This document shows, in pieces, positions 1 to 5,205 of a stretch of 6,713 bases of DNA (position 1 is its first letter; each line of letters begins with the position of its first letter). The notes beneath the pieces are model-generated. The model was given only the letters and a program-made list of their open reading frames with translations. It was not told the DNA's origin and searched no databases. Location of the stretch: NCBI GenBank assembly GCA_021777685.1, contig JAJYDH010000363.1:1-6713 (forward strand), given 5' to 3'. A program made the position numbers and the translations under genes. This stretch comes from Planctomycetota bacterium. Its GTDB lineage: Bacteria > Planctomycetota > Planctomycetia > Isosphaerales > Isosphaeraceae.

Positions 1-30
1 CCCCGGCCCTCTCCCAGAGGGAGAGGGAGG
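1..30 (-). repeat. Dispersed hairpin repeat, copy 1 (cut by window edge, inside cheA)
   Basis: CCCTCTCCC (7-15) and GGGAGAGGG (19-27) form a perfect 9-bp stem around AGA. CCCCGG at 1-6 matches the start of the tail seen in the copies at 1612-1647 and 1709-1747, so this copy is cut by the window edge. It lies within the open cheA frame and is read as part of the protein. Confidence 0.75.
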
Positions 31-722
31 CGGTCGGGCGGCGCGATTCCCGCTCCCTCCACCAGGTCGGCCCGGACCTCGGCCACGCCGTCGACGTCGG
101 CCAGGGCGACCAGCTCGTCGAGGTCCCCCTCGGCGGCCAGCCAGACCCGGAACAGGCGGAGGTCCTCGGCGTCCTCCAGCTTCTCGGCGGCCGGCTCGGA
201 CGCCAGGATGCTCCCCCCGGCGGCCAGGCGGGTGAGGACCAGCTTGGCCTTCATGTCGGGCCAGGGCAGGTCCGGCTCGAACCGGATCGTCAGGCAGGCC
301 GTCCCCTGCCGGGTTTCCGGCCCGGGCTCGGGCGGCCGGTCGGGGATCTGCCCGACGAGGACGGCCAGGGCCTCCAGGTCGACGTCGCTGCCGCCCTTCG
401 AGCGGAGGTCCCGATGGTAGTCGCGGAGGGCGTCGAGGCAGCGGAAGCAGAGGTCGAGCGAGGCCCGGTCGAGCGTCCGCTTCTTGCTCCGGAGCTGCTC
501 GAAGTAGGCTTCGAGGTGGTGGGTCAGGTCCTTGACCGGGCCGAACCCCAGGACCATCGACGACCCCTTGATGGTGTGGATCAGCCGGAAGGCGTCGCGG
601 AGCGTGGGCTCGTCGGTCGGGGACCGCTCCAGCTTGAGCAGGGCGTCGCTCAGGCCGGCGATCTGCTCGTCGGTCTCGTCCAGGTAGTAGGGCAGCAGGC
701 TTCCCAGGTCGAACCCCGACAT
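1..722 (-). CDS. cheA: Chemotaxis histidine kinase CheA, N-terminal part (runs off window)
   Basis: The first 240 residues of a CheA-type kinase are visible, with no stop before the window edge. Residues 1-110 form a histidine phosphotransfer (Hpt) domain. The motif FRLIHTIKGSSMVLGF (45-60) contains the expected phosphoacceptor His49. Residues about 143-220 (from TACLTIRFEP) resemble the small alpha/beta P2 domain that in CheA binds the response regulator. Dimerisation, ATPase and CheW-like domains would lie beyond position 1. The ATG at 722 is preceded by AAAGGG at 729-734, six bases upstream, a good ribosome binding site. Only 32 bases separate it from cheR, so the two are probably cotranscribed. 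Residues 231-240 (RLPLPLGEGR) are encoded by a dispersed hairpin repeat that stays in frame. Because the catalytic part is not seen, a short stand-alone Hpt protein or a truncated gene cannot be excluded. Confidence 0.85.
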   Translation of the reverse strand, partial: MSGFDLGSLLPYYLDETDEQIAGLSDALLKLERSPTDEPTLRDAFRLIHTIKGSSMVLGFGPVKDLTHHLEAYFEQLRSKKRTLDRASLDLCFRCLDALRDYHRDLRSKGGSDVDLEALAVLVGQIPDRPPEPGPETRQGTACLTIRFEPDLPWPDMKAKLVLTRLAAGGSILASEPAAEKLEDAEDLRLFRVWLAAEGDLDELVALADVDGVAEVRADLVEGAGIAPPDRLPLPLGEGR

Positions 723-754
723 CGATGGCCCTTTCTCGATCCGATTCGATCCAA

Positions 755-1585
755 TCAGGCCGGCTTCTGGTAGAGCCAGGTCTTGAGCTTGGTCAGGGTG
801 CCGAGCATGGAGAAGATCCCCTCGGTCGGGCCGACCACCAGGTATCCGCCCCGGGCCAGCGCGGCGAGGAGGTGCCGGACGACGGCCTGTTTCGAGTCGG
901 CGTCGAAGTAGATGAGCACGTTCTTGATGAAGATGCAGTCGAACGGGCCGCCGTCGACCGGCTTCAGGAGGTTGTGGAGCCGCCATGTGACCATCGATCG
1001 GACCTCGGGCCGGAGGGTCCAGCGCCTGAGGGCGGGGTCGAAGTCGAACGACCGGTTCCGCTCCTCGGGCCCGACGAGGTGGACAGCCCGCTCGTCGAAG
1101 GCCCCGATCCTGGCCGTCTCCAGCGCGGCGCCGCTGAGGTCGGTCCCGAGGATCGAGACATCTCGCCCGGCGAGGGCCTGCCGGCCGGCCGCGACCTTGA
1201 GGGCGATCGAGTACGGCTCCTCGCCCGTCGCGCAGGCGGCCGACCAGATCCGGATCGGGACGCCCCGGGCCTTGGGCCGGCGGGCGGCCTCGGGCAGGAA
1301 GGTCTCGGCGAGCCACTGGTAGTGGTGGGCGTCTCGGTAGAAGTAGGTCTCGTTGGTGGTGATCGCGTCGAGGAACGCCGGCATCTCGGCCGGGCCGGCG
1401 GGCGAGGTCAGGTGGGCATAGTACGCCGGGAACGAGACGATGCCCGTCGCCCGGAGCCGGCGGCGGAGCCGGTTGGCGACCATCACCTTCTTGGTCGGGG
1501 GGATGCGGATGCCGGCGACCTTGTAGATCAGGTCGCGGAACCGCTCGAAGTCCCGATCGCCCAGCTCGTCGTCGGCCACGCGCAC
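755..1585 (-). CDS. cheR: CheR, chemoreceptor glutamate O-methyltransferase
   Basis: This 276-residue protein has the usual length and layout of CheR, which transfers methyl groups from S-adenosylmethionine to glutamates of chemoreceptors. Residues about 10-75 are the helical N-terminal domain. TNETYFYRD (77-85) matches the family's conserved TNxTxFFR-type motif. IWSAACATGEEPYSIA (113-128) is the SAM-binding loop. GTDLS (147-151) carries the acidic residue expected to hold the ribose. FDCIFIKNVLIYFD (215-228) is the family's 'RNVLIYF' motif with Lys221 in place of the usual Arg. No TPR or other tethering extension is present. The start chosen is GTG at 1585; a second in-frame GTG lies at 1579 and no strong Shine-Dalgarno separates them, so the first two residues are uncertain. 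The substrate is presumably the receptor encoded just upstream, beyond a 188-base gap full of repeats. Confidence 0.95.
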   Translation of the reverse strand: MRVADDELGDRDFERFRDLIYKVAGIRIPPTKKVMVANRLRRRLRATGIVSFPAYYAHLTSPAGPAEMPAFLDAITTNETYFYRDAHHYQWLAETFLPEAARRPKARGVPIRIWSAACATGEEPYSIALKVAAGRQALAGRDVSILGTDLSGAALETARIGAFDERAVHLVGPEERNRSFDFDPALRRWTLRPEVRSMVTWRLHNLLKPVDGGPFDCIFIKNVLIYFDADSKQAVVRHLLAALARGGYLVVGPTEGIFSMLGTLTKLKTWLYQKPA

Positions 1586-1611
1586 CTCGCTCGTTCGGGA
1601 AGCACGATCTG

Positions 1612-1647
1612 CCTCCCTCTCCCTCTGGGAGAGGGCCGGGGTGAGGG
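1612..1647 (+). repeat. Dispersed hairpin repeat, copy 2
   Basis: CCCTCTCCC (1615-1623) and GGGAGAGGG (1627-1635) make a perfect 9-bp stem with a TCT loop, followed by the tail CCGGGGTGAGGG (1636-1647). Together with copy 3, in opposite orientation, it fills most of the gap between the receptor gene and cheR. The pattern is that of a REP-type element; no transposase is visible here. Confidence 0.8.
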
Positions 1648-1708
1648 TCGTCGCCGGACGAGTGATCCGGCCGGGAGCCCGTCTTCCACCCCCTCACCGA
1701 TGCGGCGC

Positions 1709-1747
1709 CCCTCACCCCCGGCCCCTCTCCCGGAGGGAGAGGGGAGG
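1709..1747 (-). repeat. Dispersed hairpin repeat, copy 3 (inverted relative to copy 2)
   Basis: CCCCTCTCCC (1722-1731) and GGGAGAGGGG (1735-1744) form a 10-bp stem with a GGA loop. The tail CCCTCACCCCCGG precedes it, so the copy is the reverse of copy 2, about 60 bases away. An extra CCCCTCACC just before it, around 1690-1697, repeats the tail. It lies 27 bases downstream of the receptor's stop codon and its hairpin could weaken transcription or protect the upstream mRNA end. Confidence 0.8.
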
Positions 1748-1773
1748 AAGCGAGGGAGGGCGCGGGCGAAACC

Positions 1774-4260
1774 TCACACCTTGAACCCGGACGTCACCTC
1801 CTTGAGCGTGGCGGCCTGGGCCCCCAGCTCCTCGGCGCTGGCGGAGAGCTGCTCGGAGCTGGATGCGTTGGTCTCGGTGATGGTGGAGACGTCCTGGATC
1901 GCCCTGCTGACCTCGGCGGCCGAGTCGGACTGCTCGGCGGTGGCCCGGGCGATCTTGGCGATGCTGGCGGCGGTCTCCTCGACCCCCTGGACGATCGTGG
2001 CCAGGCTCTGGCCGGCCTTCTCGGAGAGCTGGGCGCCGTCGGCGACGCGGCGGGTCGACTCCTTGATGAGGGCGGTGATCTCCTTGGCGGCGGCCCGGGA
2101 GCGCTCGGCGAGCTTGCGGACCTCGTCGGCGACGACGGCGAAGCCCAGGCCGTGCTCGCCGGCCCGCGCGGCCTCGATGGCGGCGTTGAGGGCCAGCAGG
2201 TTGGTCTGGCTGGCGATCTCGCTGATGACCTGGATGATGTCGCTGACCTGCTCGCTCGACTTGCGGATCAGGACCATCGCCTCGATCGCCTGGTCGACCG
2301 ACTCGCCCCCCTGCTTGGCCAGGAGCGAGGTCCGCTCGGCCAGCTCGCGGGCCGAGCCGGCGTTCTGGTTGATCTCCAGGATCGCCTTGCTGAGGTGCTC
2401 GACCGAGGCCGACATCTCCTCGACCGTCGCCGCCTGGTTCTGCGAGGAGTCGCTGAGGTAGCTGGCGCTCTCGGCGACGACCCGGGCCCCCTCGGCGAAC
2501 TGGTTGGCCGACTCGATCACCTGGCCGATGACGTGCTTGAGGTCGTTCGTCATCTCCCCCAGCGCCGCGCCCAGCCGGCCCATGTCGTCGTCACCTCGGA
2601 CCTGCGCCTCGACGGTCAGGTCCCCCTGCGCGGCGGCCTGGGCGACCTTCATCAACTGATTGACCTTCGTCTCCATGTCCTTGGCGGCCTCGATCGCCTC
2701 CTGCCGGCGGCGGACCCGCTCCAGCCTCGTCGAGATCATCCGCCCGGCGCTTCGGAGCGTCTCCAGGCGGTGCTCGGAGAGCTGGAGCTTCTGATCGCTG
2801 ACGAAGTCGAGGGCGCCCACCACGACGCCATCGACCAGGACCGGCAGTCCGATGGCCGACCGGAGCCCCGCCGCGTGGGCCGCGGCGACCCGGGCCGCGC
2901 CGGTCCGCTCGGGCATCTCGGTCAGGACCACCATGTCCCGGGTCTTCCAGACGGCCCCGAGCGGCCCTTCTCCCTCGCGATAGCGAGACTCGCGGGTCGT
3001 CCGGCGGAACGGCTCGGCGACGGAGCCGGAATCGGCGACGAACTTCAGGATGTGCTCGGCCGGGTCGACCTCCCAGCTCGCCCCGTAGGTCCACGCGAAC
3101 GCCTCGCGGATCGTCTCCAGCGCCGCCAGGGTCACGTCGCGCTCGGTGGAGGCCGGGCCGATCGCCTGGAGGAGCTGGTTGATCGCGGCGGTGTCGGCGG
3201 TCATCTCGGCCTCGCGGACCTCGGCCTGGAGCTTCTCGGTCACGATGTCCCAGGTCAGCATCGGCCCGAGGTAGTTGCCCGACCGGTCCATGATCGCGCT
3301 GACGAGCAGGTCGGCTTGCTCGGGGCCGACCCGGATCAGGGCCCGGTGTGGCAGGTTCCTGGGGTCGGCCAGGAGCCGCCGCTGGTGCGCGGGGTCGCGG
3401 TGGAACATGTCGATCGACCGGCCCATCATCTCCTCGACCTTGCAGGGCAGATACTGCTCGATCCGCTTGAGGAGCCTGATGGTCGCCGGGTTCATGTAGC
3501 GGATGACGAGGTCGCGGTCGGCGAACATCATGCTGGTCGGGGCGTTCTCCAGCATCCGGGCCTGGCGGACCATCTCCAACTGCTCGGCCAGCTTGGTGAT
3601 CTTGTCGGAGGCGAGCCGGGAGATCGCCCGGAGGGCGTCGAGCCGGTCGCGGGTGATGTCCAGCGCCTCGGAGGCGAAGAAGTCCATCGTGCCGACGACC
3701 TCGCCGGCCCGGAAGATCGGCAGGCAGACCGCGGCGCGGACGCCGGCCCGGCGGGCGACCGGGGCCCGGCAGCAGTCGGCCAGCTCGCCGATGTCGTCGA
3801 CGTGGACCATCTCGCCCCGGTGCCAGGCCCGGCCGTTGAGCCCCTCGCCGTCGGCGAACCGGGCCGATCGCGTGATCCGGGCGAACTCGGCGTCGACCTC
3901 GCCCGACTCCATCGAGAAGACCAGCGCCTTGTGCTCGGGCGAGACCGTCCAGTACGACCCGTACGACCAGCCGAACTCGCGGCGGATGCAGTCCAGGGTC
4001 GAGCGGATGACCTCGTCGATCGTCTCGGACCGGATGATCGCCTCGACGGCGTCGATCATCGCCCGGGCGATCCCCTCCGTGCCGCCGCCGGGCGGGGGGG
4101 CGTCTGCCTCGCCGTCGAGGGGCCCGGACGTCTCGATCAGGAGGTCGTCGAATCGGGCTGTCCTGGCGAACCGGCCGGGCGACTTCTTCGGACCGAACCG
4201 GGGGCGGGTCGGCCTGGGCCGGCCGGGCTGGGGGCCGTTGGTGGGCGTCGTCGGTTCCAC
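1774..4260 (-). CDS. Soluble methyl-accepting chemotaxis protein, GAF-PAS-GAF-HAMP-like-MCP signal domain
   Basis: This 828-residue receptor has no signal peptide or membrane segment and should be cytoplasmic. In order: a Pro/Arg-rich tail (1-60); GAF1 (about 65-218); a PAS-like domain (about 236-340, with FADRDLVIRYMNPAT); GAF2 (about 355-512); a HAMP-like helix pair (about 530-580); and the long helical hairpin of the MCP signalling domain (about 595-828). The tip QTNLLALNAAIEAARAGE (685-702) with GFAVVADEVRKLAERS (706-721) is the CheA/CheW contact and nearly invariant. AATVEEMSAS (610-619) and ASSSEQLSAS (799-808) fit the methylation-site consensus, so CheR should modify it. There is no C-terminal CheR-tethering pentapeptide; the chain ends GFKV. 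All five cysteines fall in residues 91-273, with a CC pair at 163-164 in GAF1. The start is GTG at 4260; the cheW stop, one codon upstream in the same frame, blocks any earlier start. The ligand is unknown. Confidence 0.93.
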   Translation of the reverse strand: MEPTTPTNGPQPGRPRPTRPRFGPKKSPGRFARTARFDDLLIETSGPLDGEADAPPPGGGTEGIARAMIDAVEAIIRSETIDEVIRSTLDCIRREFGWSYGSYWTVSPEHKALVFSMESGEVDAEFARITRSARFADGEGLNGRAWHRGEMVHVDDIGELADCCRAPVARRAGVRAAVCLPIFRAGEVVGTMDFFASEALDITRDRLDALRAISRLASDKITKLAEQLEMVRQARMLENAPTSMMFADRDLVIRYMNPATIRLLKRIEQYLPCKVEEMMGRSIDMFHRDPAHQRRLLADPRNLPHRALIRVGPEQADLLVSAIMDRSGNYLGPMLTWDIVTEKLQAEVREAEMTADTAAINQLLQAIGPASTERDVTLAALETIREAFAWTYGASWEVDPAEHILKFVADSGSVAEPFRRTTRESRYREGEGPLGAVWKTRDMVVLTEMPERTGAARVAAAHAAGLRSAIGLPVLVDGVVVGALDFVSDQKLQLSEHRLETLRSAGRMISTRLERVRRRQEAIEAAKDMETKVNQLMKVAQAAAQGDLTVEAQVRGDDDMGRLGAALGEMTNDLKHVIGQVIESANQFAEGARVVAESASYLSDSSQNQAATVEEMSASVEHLSKAILEINQNAGSARELAERTSLLAKQGGESVDQAIEAMVLIRKSSEQVSDIIQVISEIASQTNLLALNAAIEAARAGEHGLGFAVVADEVRKLAERSRAAAKEITALIKESTRRVADGAQLSEKAGQSLATIVQGVEETAASIAKIARATAEQSDSAAEVSRAIQDVSTITETNASSSEQLSASAEELGAQAATLKEVTSGFKV

Positions 4261-4263
4261 GTG

Positions 4264-4827
4264 TCACGCACCGCTTTCTGAGGGGCTCGACGGGGATGAT
4301 GTCGCGACGGGGTGGGGGGCGATCGCGGCCGGGTCGAGATCCGCCTCGTCCTGGCCGAACAGCTTGTCGATGTCGAGGATGATCACCAGCCGGTCTTCCA
4401 GCCTGGCCAGGCCGGCGACGTACCGCCTGGACACGGCGGTCATCGCCAGGGGCACCGGCTGGATCTGGTCCGAGGCCACCCGGACGACCTGCGTGACCTC
4501 GTCGACGATGCAGCCGATGGTCTTGTCGTGGACGGTGACGACGATGGTCCGCGTCTCGTCGTCGAACGGCCGGGCCGGCAGCCCGAACCTCTTCCGGAGG
4601 TTGACCAGCGGGATCACCGTCCCCCGCAGGTTGATCAGCCCCTCGATCGAGGGCGGGACCTGGGGGAGCCGGGTGATCGGCTTCATCAGGATGATCTCGC
4701 GGATCTTGGTGATCGCGATGGCGTAGTCGGCGTCGTCGAGCCGGAACCCGACGAGCTGGCGGATCGACTGGTCCTCGCGCCGAGGCTCGCGGTCGGACGG
4801 ATTGTGGCTCGACTGGGTGCCCGACAT
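4264..4827 (-). CDS. cheW: CheW, chemoreceptor-kinase coupling protein
   Basis: A 187-residue CheW: a small SH3-like adaptor that joins receptor hairpin tips to CheA. The CheW fold spans about 21-158. GLINLRGTVIPLVNLRKRFG (63-82) is the family signature, with the conserved Arg68 of NLRG. Near the end, YVAGLARLEDRLVIILDIDKLF carries the usual final strand and helix. Both the first 20 and last 30 residues are hydrophilic, Ser/Pro-rich and probably disordered. The frame is open upstream to 4932, but residues before the ATG at 4827 are Arg/Pro-rich and unlike CheW, so I start at 4827; ATGs at 4866 and 4932 are alternatives and no clear Shine-Dalgarno decides. The receptor gene begins three bases after the stop in the same reading frame, so the two are surely cotranscribed and probably translationally coupled. 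Confidence 0.94.
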   Translation of the reverse strand: MSGTQSSHNPSDREPRREDQSIRQLVGFRLDDADYAIAITKIREIILMKPITRLPQVPPSIEGLINLRGTVIPLVNLRKRFGLPARPFDDETRTIVVTVHDKTIGCIVDEVTQVVRVASDQIQPVPLAMTAVSRRYVAGLARLEDRLVIILDIDKLFGQDEADLDPAAIAPHPVATSSPSSPSESGA

Positions 4828-4895
4828 GGTGGCTTCACGCCCCGGGGTTCGACGATGGGGTCTCATGGTCGCCCCGGCCGTCATCGCCGGGAGGG

Positions 4896-4921
4896 GCGGC
4901 AAACTCCGCCGAGCTTGCCGC
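4896..4921. promoter_or_regulatory. Operator-like inverted repeat in the cheW leader
   Basis: GCGGCAA (4896-4902) and TTGCCGC (4915-4921) are perfect 7-bp arms 12 bases apart. The half-site CGGCAAA recurs in direct orientation at 4964-4970 and 5126-5132. The dyad lies next to the AT-rich candidate promoter and 70-95 bases upstream of the chosen cheW start. It could bind a dimeric regulator or form an RNA hairpin in the leader; this is inference from symmetry only. Confidence 0.35.
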
Positions 4922-4927
4922 AACCCT

Positions 4928-4938
4928 AGCATATCATG
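4928..4938 (-). promoter_or_regulatory. Weak candidate -10 element upstream of cheW
   Basis: On the minus strand this reads CATGATATGCT, an AT-rich break in very GC-rich DNA. TATGCT (4933-4928) matches the sigma-70 -10 consensus at four of six bases. I find no well-spaced -35 match: TTGCCG upstream is about 30 bases away. It would give a leader of roughly 95 bases for cheW. Planctomycete promoters are poorly defined, so this is only a pointer. Confidence 0.2.
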
Positions 4939-4986
4939 AAAACGGCGAAGTGAGCGGGAGGACCGGCAAAGTCGGGATGGTCGAGG

Positions 4987-5001
4987 TCCACGGGCCGTGG
5001 A
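4987..5001. repeat. Perfect 15-bp palindrome TCCACGG-G-CCGTGGA
   Basis: Two 7-bp arms (4987-4993 and 4995-5001) flank one central base. The site lies about 160 bases upstream of the cheW start, within the same non-coding region as the CGGCAAA motifs. It could be a protein-binding site; short GC-rich palindromes also arise by chance. Confidence 0.35.
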
Positions 5002-5043
5002 GCGTCCGCCGAGGCCGTCTATGAGATCTTGGGTAGGTCGGAG

Positions 5044-5085
5044 CGATTTGAGATCTCAGATCTGAAATCTCTGATCCCAATCCCT
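5044..5085. repeat. Degenerate heptanucleotide tandem repeat
   Basis: Read in sevens from 5044 the sequence is CGATTTG, AGATCTC, AGATCTG, AAATCTC, TGATCCC, AATCCCT: six units sharing a GATCT-like core. It contains two overlapping 8-bp palindromes, GAGATCTC (5050-5057) and CAGATCTG (5057-5064). It is markedly less GC-rich than its surroundings and is not part of a gene I can support. It resembles the short tandemly repeated heptamers known from cyanobacterial intergenic DNA. Confidence 0.6.
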
Positions 5086-5165
5086 TCTCGAAGGCCCATA
5101 AGCTGTCTCAATGGCGTGCAAAGAACGGCAAAGCCCCCAGGGGGAGAGGGGGGCGGACAGCAGCC

Positions 5166-5194
5166 GCGGCCGTCGCCCCAGAACCGACGGCCGC
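5166..5194 (-). terminator. Strong stem-loop after the REC-PP2C gene, possible terminator
   Basis: GCGGCCGTCG (5166-5175) and CGACGGCCGC (5185-5194) form a perfect 10-bp stem with a 9-base loop, beginning 11 bases past the phosphatase stop codon at 5206. No T-run follows on the minus strand; the next bases are mixed and then C-rich. It could end the upstream transcript or stabilise its 3' end, which would separate the phosphatase gene from cheW. Confidence 0.5.
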
Positions 5195-5205
5195 CCGGCC
5201 CGTCC

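Larger units (their letters stand above)
4828..5205. other. Intergenic region between the REC-PP2C gene and cheW
   Basis: About 380 bases with no convincing gene. In minus-strand order it holds a strong stem-loop just after the phosphatase gene, a G/C-run resembling half of the hairpin repeat (about 5134-5155), a degenerate heptamer tandem repeat, a 15-bp palindrome, three CGGCAAA motifs, an AT-rich patch that could be a -10 element, and the cheW leader. This is the most likely place for a promoter driving the cheW-receptor-cheR-cheA group. Confidence 0.7.

Noticed and set aside
725..2461. Plus-strand open frame across cheR and the repeats (578 codons)
   Set aside because: It runs antisense through cheR and the receptor's C-terminus and includes the hairpin repeats; no family resemblance.
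2152..4281. Long plus-strand open frame opposite the receptor gene (709 codons)
   Set aside because: It is antisense to a clear GAF-PAS-GAF MCP gene, is dominated by Asp/Gly/Arg/Leu/Val composition typical of GC-rich shadow frames, and shows no recognisable domain.
4828..4932. N-terminal extension of CheW by 35 residues
   Set aside because: Arg/Pro-rich, unlike any CheW, and it includes the operator-like dyad and candidate promoter region; the ATG at 4827 gives a normal CheW. Not fully excluded.
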